Positions 54,208 through 63,765 of a DNA stretch of 64,000 nucleotides are shown here, one piece after another. The position numbers were made by a program, and so were the translations under genes. The DNA lies in assembly GCF_036227125.1 (NCBI RefSeq), contig NZ_CP109435.1:6944001-7008000 (forward strand), given 5' to 3'. The notes beneath the pieces are model-generated. The model ran no database searches and was not told the DNA's origin. It worked only from the letters and a program-made list of their open reading frames with translations. The first letter of the stretch is position 1. Each line of letters begins with the position of its first letter. The DNA is from Streptomyces sp. NBC_01485. Lineage in GTDB: Bacteria > Actinomycetota > Actinomycetes > Streptomycetales > Streptomycetaceae.

Positions 54208-54723
54208 GTGGCGATGGAGGCCGGCCCTCGCGACACCGCACAAGGCACGGAGCACCGCACCACCGGGCGTGGTGAACCGGAGCCCGAGGAGAGCCGTCTG
54301 AGCCCCGACGGCCCGGACGTGGACGACACCCAGGGCGGCGTGACCGACGACGGTCCCGAGCCCGAGGAGATGTTCGCGGGCGGCCCCGAGGTCGAGGTCG
54401 AGCTGCGCCCGCAGCGCCGGCTGCGGATCTGGCAGCTCGCGCCCACCGTGTGCCTCGCCGCGCTCGGCTCCCTGATGTTCGCCTTCCCGCTCGCCTTCGA
54501 CTTCGGCGACAGCGGGGCCATGATCGCCATGCTCGGCCTGCTGATCTGCTTCTGCGCGGCCGGCTGGGGAATGACGGCCGCCCGCCGCGTCGGTTACACG
54601 TGGCCCGGCCTGCCCGAGCGCGGCTCCGGGCGCCGACCCGACTGGCGGGTCGCCCTCGCCTACCTCGTGATGGTCGCGGCGGTGGTGGCCCTGGCCGTCT
54701 GGCGGGTCGCCCGGCTGCGCTGA
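54208..54723 (+). CDS. Conserved membrane protein between miaA and dapF
   Basis: This 171-aa protein has an acidic Pro/Glu-rich cytosolic N-terminus of about 75 residues and then three membrane helices (QLAPTVCLAALGSLMFAFPL; MIAMLGLLICFCAAGWGM; ALAYLVMVAAVVALAVWRV). It is conserved at this place in Streptomyces and has no known function. GTG 54208 has GGGAGGG three bases upstream. It ends 33 bp before dapF and is probably co-transcribed. Confidence 0.75.
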   Translation: MAMEAGPRDTAQGTEHRTTGRGEPEPEESRLSPDGPDVDDTQGGVTDDGPEPEEMFAGGPEVEVELRPQRRLRIWQLAPTVCLAALGSLMFAFPLAFDFGDSGAMIAMLGLLICFCAAGWGMTAARRVGYTWPGLPERGSGRRPDWRVALAYLVMVAAVVALAVWRVARLR

Positions 54724-54756
54724 CCGCCCCGCGCGCCCACCCCGTACGATCGGGGA

Positions 54757-55626
54757 ATGAGCACGCGGATCGCCTTCCTCAAGGGGCACGGCACCGAGAA
54801 CGACTTCGTGATCGTCCCGGACCCCGACAACACCATCGACTTTCCCCCGGCCGTCGTCGCCGCCCTGTGCGACCGTCGCGCGGGCATCGGCGGTGACGGT
54901 CTGCTGCACGTCGTGCGGTCCGCCGCGCACCCCGAGGCGAAGGGCATGGCGGCCGAGGCGGAGTGGTTCATGGACTACCGCAACGGTGACGGCTCCGTCG
55001 CCGAGATGTGCGGCAACGGCGTCCGCGTCTTCGCCCGCTACCTCCAGCGGGCCGGGCTCATCACCGAGGGGGACCTCGCCGTCGCCACGCGCGGGGGCGT
55101 CAAGAGCGTGCACATCGCCAAGGACGGGGACGTCACCGTCGGCATGGGCAAGGCCCGCCTCCCCGAAGGGGACGTCACGGTGCGCGTCGGTGAGCGCAGC
55201 TGGCCCGCGCGGAACGTCAACATGGGCAACCCGCACGCCGTCGCCTTCGTGGACGACCTCGCCCACGCGGGCGACCTGTTCGCCCCGCCGCCCTTCAGCC
55301 CCGCAGCCGCCTACCCGGACGGGGTCAACGTCGAGTTCGTCGTGGACCGCGGCCCCCGGCACGTCGCCCTGCGCGTGCACGAGCGCGGGTCCGGCGAGAC
55401 CCGCTCGTGCGGCACGGGCGCGTGCGCCGTCGCCGTGGCGGCCGCGCGCCGGGACGGCATCGACCCGGCGGTCACCGGGACGCCGGCCACGTACACCGTC
55501 GACCTCCCCGGCGGACGCCTGCTGATCACCGAGCGGCCCGACGGCGAGATCGAGATGACCGGGCCCGCAGTGATCGTCGCCACAGGAGAGATCGATCCCG
55601 AGTGGCTGGAAACCGCCGCCCGCTGA
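54757..55626 (+). CDS. dapF: DapF: diaminopimelate epimerase
   Basis: This 289-aa PLP-independent epimerase has both catalytic cysteines: Cys85 in AEMCGNGVR and Cys218 in RSCGTGACA. It converts LL- to meso-diaminopimelate for lysine synthesis. Streptomyces walls use LL-DAP in vegetative growth, so its flux splits wall precursor and lysine. ATG 54757 gives the standard MSTRIAFLKGHGTENDF start. It follows the membrane protein gene closely. Confidence 0.96.
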   Translation: MSTRIAFLKGHGTENDFVIVPDPDNTIDFPPAVVAALCDRRAGIGGDGLLHVVRSAAHPEAKGMAAEAEWFMDYRNGDGSVAEMCGNGVRVFARYLQRAGLITEGDLAVATRGGVKSVHIAKDGDVTVGMGKARLPEGDVTVRVGERSWPARNVNMGNPHAVAFVDDLAHAGDLFAPPPFSPAAAYPDGVNVEFVVDRGPRHVALRVHERGSGETRSCGTGACAVAVAAARRDGIDPAVTGTPATYTVDLPGGRLLITERPDGEIEMTGPAVIVATGEIDPEWLETAAR

Positions 55627-55926
55627 TTCCGTCGAGGCTTGGCATCGGAGGTCGGAACGGCCCGCAGGTGCAGGCGAGCATGCCCCGGGGGCCGGTGGTG
55701 GGATCGAATGCGCGACCGGCTTCAGCTCTGGCGGCTCAAAACCGTAAACCTCCCGTCTGTCGCTCGAATGGGTGATCCGTTTCACGCTCGGCGAGAGGCG
55801 GTCGGTCGCGCGTGATGGGCTCGGTAGCATCAAGCACCGGCCCGGACGGGGGACCGATCACCAGTCCCCTGAGCCGTGTCCGCCCTGGGACACCCCGTCC
55901 GCCGGTCCACGCAGCCGGAGGTGCCC
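55627..55926 (+). promoter_or_regulatory. rshA upstream region (300 bp, non-coding)
   Basis: No gene is seen. TAGCAT at 55825-55830 is a possible -10 element about 95 bp ahead of rshA, without a convincing -35. The ribosome-binding site GGAGGTG lies just before ATG 55927. Nothing else recognisable was found. Confidence 0.4.
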
Positions 55927-58128
55927 ATGAGTGCGGAGGCCACGAACCCTGCGACCCCAGGCCCGGTAGTGCCTGCAGCGCCCCGCAGGCGCAGCCGTCC
56001 CCGGATCGATCTGCGCCGCCTGGGCCGGGCCGCTCTGCTGGGCCCCGCCTCCCGCGGCCGGCTGCCCGACGCGATCGGCCATGTGGTCGAGGCCCACCGC
56101 GCCCACCACCCCGACGCCGACCTGGAACCGCTGCACCGCGCCTACGTGCTGGCCGAGTCCTCGCACCGCGGCCAGATGCGCAAGAGCGGCGAGCCCTACA
56201 TCACCCACCCGCTCGCCGTGACCCTGATCCTCGCCGAACTCGGCGCGGAGACAACGACCTTGACGGCCTCTCTGCTCCACGACACCGTCGAGGACACCGA
56301 GGTGACGCTCGATCAGGTCGGCGAGCAGTTCGGCGCCGAGGTGCGCTATCTGGTCGACGGCGTCACGAAGTTGGAGAAGGTCGACTACGGCGCGGCCGCC
56401 GAGCCCGAGACCTTCCGCAAGATGCTCGTCGCCACCGGCAGCGACGTCCGCGTCATGTCGATCAAACTCGCCGACCGGCTGCACAACATGCGCACCCTGG
56501 GCGTGATGCGCCCCGAGAAGCAGGAGCGCATCGCCAAGGTGACCCGGGAGATCCTCATCCCGCTCGCCGAACGCCTCGGCGTACAGGCCCTCAAGACCGA
56601 GCTGGAAGATCTCGTCTTCGCGATCCTGCACCCCGAGGAGTACGAGCACACCCGCGAGCTGATCATCGACAACGCCTCCCGCGCGGACGATCCCCTCGCC
56701 GAGTTCTCCGAGGCGATGCGCACGGTCCTGCGCGACGCCGGCATCCAGGCCGAAGTCCTCATCCGGCCACGCCACTTCGTCTCCGTGCACCGCGCGTCCC
56801 GCAAACGCGGCCGTATGCGGGGCGCCGACTTCGGCCGGCTGCTGGTGCTGGTGAACGAGGACGCAGACTGCTATGCCGTCCTGGGTGAACTGCACACCTG
56901 CATGACGCCGGTCGTCTCGGAGTTCAAGGACTTCATCGCCGTCCCGAAGTTCAACCTGTACCAGTCGCTGCACACCGCGGTAGCCCGCGAGGACGGCCAG
57001 GTCGCCGAAGTCCTCATCCGTACGCACCAGATGCACAAGGTCGCCGAGGCCGGTGTCGTCGCGCTCGGCAATCCCTACACGGCTCCGGCCGAGGAGCAGA
57101 CCCGCGAGGGAGCCCCCGCCGACGGGGAACGCGTCGACCCCACCCGGCCCGGCTGGCTCTCCCGCCTCCTCGACTGGCAGGAGGCCGCACCCGATCCCGA
57201 CACCTTCTGGTCCACCCTGCGCGAGGACCTCGCCCAGGACCGCGAGATCACCGTCTTCCGCCCCGACGGCGGCACGCTCGGCCTGCCCGACGGGGCGACC
57301 TGTGTCGACGCCGCGTACGAGCAGTACGGCGAGGACGCCCACGCCTGCATCGGCGCCCGCGTGAACGGCCGCCTGGCGACCCTCAGCACCGTTCTGAGGG
57401 ACGGCGACACCGTCCAGCTCCTCATGGGGCAGGACCCCGCCTCGGAGCCGTCCAGGGAGTGGCTGGAGCACGCCCACACCCCCGCCGCCCGGATCGCCAT
57501 CCAACGGTGGCTGGCGACGCACCCGGCCCCGGCCGAGCACTCCGTACCGGAAGAGGGCTCCGCACCGGAAGGGAGCCCCGTACCGGAAGAGGGCTCCGGG
57601 GCCGCCCCCGCACGGACCGCGGCCGACGCGGCCACCACCGACGCGCCCGCCGCGCGGCCCGGCGCCGCGATCACCGTCGTCGACCGGCCCGACGCGAGCG
57701 TCCGGCTCGCCGGGTGCTGTACGCCCGTACCGCTCGACGAGGTCACCGGTTTCGCCGTGCGCGGGGGAGTGGTGACCGTGCACCGCGCGGAGTGCGCCGC
57801 CGTGGCGCGCATGGCGAACGCGGGGCGCGACGAGGTCGACGTGCGCTGGGGCGACACCACCGGATGCCGGGTCACCCTGGTCGCCGAATCGTTCGGCCGC
57901 CCCCACCTCCTCGCGGACCTCACCGAGGCCATGGCCCTGGAGGGCGCCGAGATCGTCTCCGCGACCGTCGAGCCCCCGACCCAGCAGCGCGTACGCCACA
58001 CGTACACCGTCCAACTCCCGGACGCGGCCCACCTGCCCACCCTCATCCGCGCCATGCGGAACGTGCCCGGGGTGTACGACGTGGACCGCGCGCAGCACCA
58101 CGCCTCGTCCTCCTCAGGGACGACGTAG
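55927..58128 (+). CDS. rshA: RshA: RelA/SpoT homologue
   Basis: This is a 733-aa long RSH protein. The HD hydrolase domain has His118-Asp119 in LLHDTVEDTE. The synthetase domain has ADCYAVLGELH and FKDFIAVPKFNLYQSLHT. Then come TGS (ITVFRPDGGTLGLPDGA), a Cys-containing conserved domain (LAGCCTPVPLDEVTGF) and a C-terminal ACT domain. A Pro/Glu-rich insert (about 535-580) separates TGS from it. S. coelicolor rshA is the second RSH gene besides relA and lies between dapF and hflX as here. The usual synthetase DxVGVR motif reads ADFGRLL, so synthesis may be altered. Confidence 0.92.
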   Translation: MSAEATNPATPGPVVPAAPRRRSRPRIDLRRLGRAALLGPASRGRLPDAIGHVVEAHRAHHPDADLEPLHRAYVLAESSHRGQMRKSGEPYITHPLAVTLILAELGAETTTLTASLLHDTVEDTEVTLDQVGEQFGAEVRYLVDGVTKLEKVDYGAAAEPETFRKMLVATGSDVRVMSIKLADRLHNMRTLGVMRPEKQERIAKVTREILIPLAERLGVQALKTELEDLVFAILHPEEYEHTRELIIDNASRADDPLAEFSEAMRTVLRDAGIQAEVLIRPRHFVSVHRASRKRGRMRGADFGRLLVLVNEDADCYAVLGELHTCMTPVVSEFKDFIAVPKFNLYQSLHTAVAREDGQVAEVLIRTHQMHKVAEAGVVALGNPYTAPAEEQTREGAPADGERVDPTRPGWLSRLLDWQEAAPDPDTFWSTLREDLAQDREITVFRPDGGTLGLPDGATCVDAAYEQYGEDAHACIGARVNGRLATLSTVLRDGDTVQLLMGQDPASEPSREWLEHAHTPAARIAIQRWLATHPAPAEHSVPEEGSAPEGSPVPEEGSGAAPARTAADAATTDAPAARPGAAITVVDRPDASVRLAGCCTPVPLDEVTGFAVRGGVVTVHRAECAAVARMANAGRDEVDVRWGDTTGCRVTLVAESFGRPHLLADLTEAMALEGAEIVSATVEPPTQQRVRHTYTVQLPDAAHLPTLIRAMRNVPGVYDVDRAQHHASSSSGTT

Positions 58129-58305
58129 GGCATCGGCCACAGGGCCAAGGGGACGGCGGCACGGGTCATCCCCACGCGCGCGGGCGTGAGTTGCGCGCCG
58201 GTTCGCGCTCCCGAGCGTCTGCCCACGCGCGCGTGAGCAACTCGTTCGGGTGGGCCGGGCGCGCGTCGCCCACGCGGCACCCGTGCGCGCTGGTAGCCGT
58301 GGTGC

Positions 58306-59805
58306 ATGCTGCTCACCCCCCGCGCCCGAACGCCCCGAGCCCCTTCCTCCCGCCCCGGCACCTCCCGTCGGCTGAAGTCCGCGCTGCTCGCCTCGGCCGT
58401 CTCCGTCTGCCTGGTCGCCGCGAGTGCCCCGGTTGCCCCGCTCGGCGTCGGCGACCGCCTCTTCCCGGAGCTGGGCAACCCCGGGTACGACGTCGCGTCC
58501 TACGACCTGTCCTTCACCTATCCCGGCGTCAACGGCAAGCCCCTCCAGGCGGTCACCACCATCGACGCCTGGACCACGACCGCCCTGGACCGGATCAACC
58601 TCGACTTCGCCCACGGCAAGGTCGACTCGGTCGAGGTCGACGGCGAACCCGCCGCGTTCGCCAGTGCCGGCGACGACCTGGTGGTCACCCCGGAGGACGC
58701 GCTGACCCGGGGCAGCTGGATGCGGATCACCGTGCGGCACACCAGCGACCCCGTGAGCCCCGCCGACCGGGACGGCGGCTGGGTCAGGACCAAGGACGGC
58801 CTCGCCATGGCCAACCAGGCGGACGCCGCGCACCTGGTCTTCCCGTGCAACGACCATCCGTCCGACAAGGCGATGTTCACCATCCGGATCACCGCGCCCA
58901 ACGACTACACGGCCGTCGCCAACGGGCTGCCGGCCGGCGTCGACCGGGTCGGCCGGTCGACCACCTGGACGTACCGCACCCAGCACCCCATGGCCACCGA
59001 GCTCGCCCAGGTGTCCATCGGCCGGTCCACCGTCGTGCACCGCAACGGGCCGCACGCACTGCCCGTACGGGACGTCGTCCCCACCAAGGACCGCGCACTC
59101 CTCGAACCGTGGCTGAAGAAGACCCCCGACCAGATCGCCTGGATGGAGGGCAAGGTCGGCCCCTACCCGTTCGAGACGTACGGCGTGCTCATGGCCGAGG
59201 CCTCCACCGGGTTCGAACTCGAGACGCAGACCCTCTCTCTCTTCGAGAGAGACCTGTTCACCGAGCCCGGCTACCCCGCCTGGTACATCGAGTCGATCAT
59301 GGTGCACGAGCTGTCGCACCAGTGGTTCGGCGACAGCGTCAGCCCGCGCACCTGGTCCGACCTGTGGCTCAACGAGGGACACGCCACCTGGTACGAGGCG
59401 CTGTACGCGCAGGAGAAGGCGGGCCGCACCCTTGAGGCGCGCATGAAGGCGGCGTACGGCGCCTCCGACCGCTGGCGCGCCGCTGGCGGGCCGCCGGCGC
59501 TGCCCAAGGCGCCCCAGCCCGGCCAGAAGATCAGCATCTTCCGCCCCAACGTCTACGACGGCGCGGCCCTAGTCCTCTATGCCCTGCGCCAGGAGATCGG
59601 CCGGCCCGCGTTCGAGCACCTGGAGCGGGCGTGGGTGCACGACCACCGGGACTCCACGGCGACCACGGCCGACTTCGAGCGCCTCGCCGAGGACGTCTCC
59701 GGACACGATCTCGCCCGGTTCTTCAAGGACTGGCTGTACGGCGAGAAGACCCCGCCGATGCCCGGCCACCCGGACTGGAAGTCGGCGGCGCCGGTCGCGA
59801 AATAA
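58306..59805 (+). CDS. Secreted M1-family zinc aminopeptidase
   Basis: This 499-aa protein has an N-terminal signal (LLASAVSVCLVAASAPVAPL) after an Arg-rich n-region. The M1 catalytic site HELSHQWFGD (zinc ligands His334 and His338, general base Glu335) is followed by the third ligand Glu in WLNEGHATW. The usual exopeptidase GxMEN loop reads STGFELE, so N-terminal amine recognition may differ. It is shorter than PepN and lacks the large helical C-terminal domain. It probably trims extracellular peptides. It is shared by other Streptomyces between rshA and hflX. Confidence 0.88.
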   Translation: MLLTPRARTPRAPSSRPGTSRRLKSALLASAVSVCLVAASAPVAPLGVGDRLFPELGNPGYDVASYDLSFTYPGVNGKPLQAVTTIDAWTTTALDRINLDFAHGKVDSVEVDGEPAAFASAGDDLVVTPEDALTRGSWMRITVRHTSDPVSPADRDGGWVRTKDGLAMANQADAAHLVFPCNDHPSDKAMFTIRITAPNDYTAVANGLPAGVDRVGRSTTWTYRTQHPMATELAQVSIGRSTVVHRNGPHALPVRDVVPTKDRALLEPWLKKTPDQIAWMEGKVGPYPFETYGVLMAEASTGFELETQTLSLFERDLFTEPGYPAWYIESIMVHELSHQWFGDSVSPRTWSDLWLNEGHATWYEALYAQEKAGRTLEARMKAAYGASDRWRAAGGPPALPKAPQPGQKISIFRPNVYDGAALVLYALRQEIGRPAFEHLERAWVHDHRDSTATTADFERLAEDVSGHDLARFFKDWLYGEKTPPMPGHPDWKSAAPVAK

Positions 59806-59942
59806 GACCATGACGAGACGGGCCGTACCGTGCGACCATCGTGAGGTCGGCGCGGCACGGGACCCGGGAATCTCCCGGGGCGCTCGTACGTTGAATGTGA
59901 CGAAGACCGCCGAATCGGCATCCCCAACGACGTAAGGACCCA

Positions 59943-61436
59943 ATGACCTCCTCTTCTTCCCCTTCCCAGGACGCCCAGCGCATTGCGCACGCCTACCCCG
60001 AAGGTCTTCGGGCCGATGCCCTGATGGAAGAGGACGTCGCCTGGAGCCACGACATCGACGGAGAGCGGGACGGCGACCAGTTCGACCGCTCCGAGCGCGC
60101 GGCACTGCGCCGCGTGGCGGGCCTCTCCACCGAGCTGGAGGACGTCACCGAGGTCGAGTACCGCCAGCTCCGTCTGGAGCGGGTCGTCCTCGTCGGCGTC
60201 TGGACCACGGGGACCGCACAGGACGCCGACAACTCCCTCGCGGAGCTGGCCGCCCTCGCGGAGACCGCGGGAGCGCTCGTCCTCGACGGTGTCATCCAGC
60301 GCCGCGACAAGCCCGACGCGGCCACTTACATCGGCTCCGGCAAGGCCGAAGAACTGCGGGACATCGTCCTCGAGACGGGCGCGGACACCGTCATCTGCGA
60401 CGGTGAGCTCAGCCCGGGCCAGCTGATCCACCTCGAGGACGTCGTCAAGGTCAAGGTCATCGACCGGACGGCCCTGATCCTCGACATCTTCGCCCAGCAC
60501 GCCAAGTCCCGGGAGGGCAAGGCGCAGGTCGCGCTCGCGCAGATGCAGTACATGCTGCCGAGGCTGCGCGGCTGGGGTCAGTCGCTGTCCCGTCAGATGG
60601 GCGGCGGCAAGGGCGGCGGCCTCGCCACCCGTGGTCCCGGTGAGACCAAGATCGAGACGGACCGGCGGCGGATCCGCGAGAAGATGGCGAAGATGCGCCG
60701 GGAGATCGCGGACATGAAGACCGGCCGCGAGATCAAGCGCCAGGAACGCAAGCGCCACAAGGTGCCGTCCGTCGCCATCGCGGGCTACACCAACGCCGGC
60801 AAGTCGTCCCTGCTCAACCGCCTCACGGGCGCGGGCGTCCTGGTCGAGAACTCCCTGTTCGCGACCCTGGACCCGACCGTGCGCCGGGCGGAGACGCCCA
60901 GCGGCCGCCTGTACACGCTGGCGGACACGGTCGGTTTCGTCCGGCACCTGCCGCACCACCTGGTCGAGGCGTTCCGCTCCACCATGGAGGAGGTCGGCGA
61001 GTCCGACCTGATCCTGCACGTGGTGGACGGCTCGCACCCGAACCCGGAGGAGCAGTTGGCCGCCGTGCGCGAGGTGATCCGGGACGTCGGCGCCACCGGC
61101 GTGCCCGAGATCGTCGTGATCAACAAGGCGGACGCGGCCGACCCGCTGACACTCCAGCGGCTCATGCGGATCGAGACGCGTTCCATCGCGGTCTCGGCCC
61201 GCACCGGCCTGGGCATCGCCGAACTGCTCGCGCTGATCGACGACGAGCTGCCGCGGCCGTCGGTCGAGATCGAGGCGCTCGTGCCGTACACCCACGGCAA
61301 GCTGGTCGCCCGTGCCCACTCCGACGGCGAGGTGATCTCCGAGGAGCACACCCCGGAGGGCACCCTGCTCAAGGCGCGGGTACACGAGGAACTGGCGGCA
61401 GACCTCGCCCCGTACGTACCGGCGCCGGCCGCCTGA
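59943..61436 (+). CDS. hflX: HflX: ribosome-associated GTPase
   Basis: This 497-aa protein has the N-terminal HflX domain (ALVLDGVIQRRDKPDAATYI; IGSGKAEELRD), the glycine-rich linker GGGKGGGLATRGPGETKIET, and the G domain. G1 is GYTNAGKS at 281-288, G3 DTVGFV and G4 NKAD. It splits stalled or stress-damaged 70S ribosomes. ATG 59943 follows AAGGA. It is not linked to hfq, which actinobacteria lack. A strong terminator follows. Confidence 0.95.
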   Translation: MTSSSSPSQDAQRIAHAYPEGLRADALMEEDVAWSHDIDGERDGDQFDRSERAALRRVAGLSTELEDVTEVEYRQLRLERVVLVGVWTTGTAQDADNSLAELAALAETAGALVLDGVIQRRDKPDAATYIGSGKAEELRDIVLETGADTVICDGELSPGQLIHLEDVVKVKVIDRTALILDIFAQHAKSREGKAQVALAQMQYMLPRLRGWGQSLSRQMGGGKGGGLATRGPGETKIETDRRRIREKMAKMRREIADMKTGREIKRQERKRHKVPSVAIAGYTNAGKSSLLNRLTGAGVLVENSLFATLDPTVRRAETPSGRLYTLADTVGFVRHLPHHLVEAFRSTMEEVGESDLILHVVDGSHPNPEEQLAAVREVIRDVGATGVPEIVVINKADAADPLTLQRLMRIETRSIAVSARTGLGIAELLALIDDELPRPSVEIEALVPYTHGKLVARAHSDGEVISEEHTPEGTLLKARVHEELAADLAPYVPAPAA

Positions 61437-61464
61437 GCCGTCGCGGCCCTCTGACGGCTGAACG

Positions 61465-61511
61465 CCCGAAGGCCCGCTCCCTGCCTGGTCCGCAGGGGGC
61501 GGGCCTTCGGC
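61465..61511. terminator. hflX / protease-pseudogene bidirectional terminator
   Basis: A 19-bp stem (CCGAAGGCCCGCTCCCTGC with GCAGGGGGCGGGCCTTCGG, one G-T pair) surrounds a 7-base loop. It lies 30 bp after hflX and just beyond the converging protease remnant, so it can serve both strands. Confidence 0.88.
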
Positions 61512-61520
61512 GTGTACGGC

Positions 61521-62108
61521 TCACCCGCCGCCGTAGGTCCTGCTCATGTTCTGGTACAGAATCTCGGCCTCCTGGCCGAGCTGCGGGCCCGCCAGCCAGG
61601 TGTCGTCGGCCGGGCCGATCGAGGTGTTGGAGACCGGCTTGGTCCTGCCGTCCAGCACCCGGAACCAGCCGCCGCCGGAGGAACCGCCGGTCATCGTGCA
61701 GCCGATGCGGTACATCGCCGGCAGCGAGGTGTTCAGCGAGAGCCGCCCGGGCCGGTCGAGGCACTTGAACATCCTCAGCCCGTTGCAGGGCGGGGCCGCC
61801 GGGCAGCCCCAGGCGCCCATCGAGGCGACCTCGGTCGCGGACGGCGCGGAGAAGTCCACGTCCAGCGCCGCGCCGACCGTCTCCTCCAGCGACTTGGAGC
61901 CCTGTTCCAGCGTCACATGCAGGACGGCGTAGTCGTAGGCGGCACCCGCGCCGCCCGTCTCCGCGCCGCCCGCGATCCACTCGTCCGAGGTCGACGCCCA
62001 GTCCGCCCACGACTTGCCGTAGGGGGAGATCTCCGCCGCTGTGGCGTCGCCGAGCTGCGCCTCGCTCTTGCCGAGGTCGTGGATCGTCGCAGCATGGGAA
62101 GAGGCATG
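61521..62108 (-). pseudogene. N-terminally truncated trypsin-like serine protease
   Basis: The frame encodes about 195 residues homologous to residues 216 to the end of the neighbouring intact protease. Matching motifs are SPYGKSWADWASTSDEWIAG, AAYDYAVLHVTLE with the catalytic Asp, and CTMTGGSSGGGW with the catalytic Ser. It opens after an in-frame TGA near 62125 with no plausible start. The signal peptide, pro-region and catalytic His segment are lost. It is best read as a 5'-deleted duplicate of the protease gene 150 bp upstream. Confidence 0.8.
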
Positions 62109-62259
62109 ACCGTCCGGCCGTCATGTCATGCGACTGTCAGGGGGGTGTCGAGTCGGCACCACGACCACCCGCAGGCAACACCCCACTTTGCCCGGGGAAT
62201 TCGGGACGAACGGCGGTGGGACGGTGAGGTTCCCGTCAGGCACCCCACCGCCGATCCGG

Positions 62260-63483
62260 CTACTGACCGGCGAACTTGTCGCTCACCGAGTCGTACACAC
62301 CCTTGGCCACATCACCCAGTCGCGGACCCGCGAGCCACCCCGAGTCCACCGGGCCGATCGAGGTGTTGGACACCAGCGCGGGCTTTCCGTCCGACCCGGC
62401 CGCGACCCAGCCGCCGCCCGACGAACCGCCGGTCATCGTGCAGCCGATGCGGTACATCGTCGGATCCGCCGAGTCGAGCGAGAACCGCCCCGGCTTGTCC
62501 TGGCACTGGTAGAGCTTCTGCCCGTCGTACGGCGCCGCCGCCGGGTAACCGGTCGCGGTGATGCTGCTGACCTTCGGCACGGCAGGGGCCTTGAAGTCCA
62601 CCGGCAGTGCCGAACCGACCGTCTCCTCAAGGGACTTGCCGGAACCGCCCTCCTCCGGCGTCACATGGATGACGGCGTAGTCGTACGAGGCGCCGTCGCC
62701 GCCGGTCTGTCCGCCCTGCGCGATCCACTGGTCCGAGGTCTTCGTCCAGTCGCCCCACCAGACCCCGTACGGAGCGGCCTGCTCCTTGGTGGCCGTCTGC
62801 AACTGTTCGGCCGACAGTCCCTGGTCGTTGTACGACGGCACGAACGCGATGTTGCGGTACCAGCCGCCGCCCTTGCCGGCGTGCACGCAGTGGCCCGCCG
62901 TCCACACCAGGTTGGACTTGCCGGGGTGGGCCGGGTCCTGAACGACCGTCGCCGAGCAGACCATCGTGCCCTCGGGGGAGTCGAAGAACACCTTGCCCGC
63001 CTCGGGGGCGTTGGCGTGGTACTTCGTCGGCACGGCCTTCGCGTCCACCGCCTCCGGCGTCGGGTCGGTCACACCCTGGTCACCGGAGAGGTCGCTGTCG
63101 TCTACGCCCCGGTCCGGGTCCTCGGCCTGCCGCATCCGCTCCGGGTCCCACAGCCCCTTGATGATCGGGTTGACGTAGTCCTGCGCCTCGCGCAGCCAGT
63201 CGTCCTTGTCCCAGTTCTTCCAGGCGCCGTTCTTCCACTTGTCGAGGTCGATGCCGTGCTCTTTGAGCTGTTCCTTGATGTCGTCCGGGATGGTGATCTT
63301 TCCGTCGCCGGCGGCCGACGCCGACGCGCTGGCCTTGCTGTCCGCGTTGGTGTCGCCCGAATCGCAGGCGGTCGCGGTGAGGGCGAGCACCGAGGCGAGG
63401 GCCACGGCGCCCAGCACGGGGGCGTTTCTGCGGCGCGCGTTCCTCCCCCGACGAGCGGTGAACGACGGCCGTGTGGATCGCAT
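62260..63483 (-). CDS. Trypsin-like serine protease lipoprotein
   Basis: This 407-aa protein has a long Arg-rich n-region, a hydrophobic core and lipobox LTATAC (Cys40). A Lys/Asp/Trp-rich pro-region (about 60-150) precedes an S1-fold domain with His198 (WTAGHCV), Asp268 (YDYAVIHV) and Ser355 (TGGSSGGGW). It is probably anchored outside the cell and acts on peptides or peptidoglycan-associated proteins. Homologues are usually paired in Streptomyces; here the partner is the truncated copy downstream. It diverges from the class III aminotransferase gene. Confidence 0.87.
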   Translation of the reverse strand: MRSTRPSFTARRGRNARRRNAPVLGAVALASVLALTATACDSGDTNADSKASASASAAGDGKITIPDDIKEQLKEHGIDLDKWKNGAWKNWDKDDWLREAQDYVNPIIKGLWDPERMRQAEDPDRGVDDSDLSGDQGVTDPTPEAVDAKAVPTKYHANAPEAGKVFFDSPEGTMVCSATVVQDPAHPGKSNLVWTAGHCVHAGKGGGWYRNIAFVPSYNDQGLSAEQLQTATKEQAAPYGVWWGDWTKTSDQWIAQGGQTGGDGASYDYAVIHVTPEEGGSGKSLEETVGSALPVDFKAPAVPKVSSITATGYPAAAPYDGQKLYQCQDKPGRFSLDSADPTMYRIGCTMTGGSSGGGWVAAGSDGKPALVSNTSIGPVDSGWLAGPRLGDVAKGVYDSVSDKFAGQ

Positions 63484-63765
63484 GGTCTGAACTCCCCCTG
63501 CTGTGAACGAACGTGAAACACCGGCCGTTCCCCCGGAGCGGAACTCATCGTGCTCTCATGGCGAGTTCAAGCGGGTCTCACGGCCTGGTGCGATGCCACC
63601 ACACGATATGCCGTCGCCGTGGGGGACTTCTGGCGGAACGGCAACTGTTCGGTCACAGCAACGATCTTGAGGCAACCCGTAACCAGGAAGACCGCCCGGG
63701 GTTGGTAGCGGTGGGGAGTCCGCTGTCCGCGCCCGGACTCCTGAACTGCGGGAGGACGGGGAGCC
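63484..63765. promoter_or_regulatory. divergent promoter region between protease and aminotransferase
   Basis: This 282-bp stretch has no supported gene. It must carry promoters in both directions. I see no clear consensus element or long inverted repeat. The ribosome-binding site of the rightward gene (GGGAGGACGGGGAG) is at 63750-63763. Confidence 0.4.
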
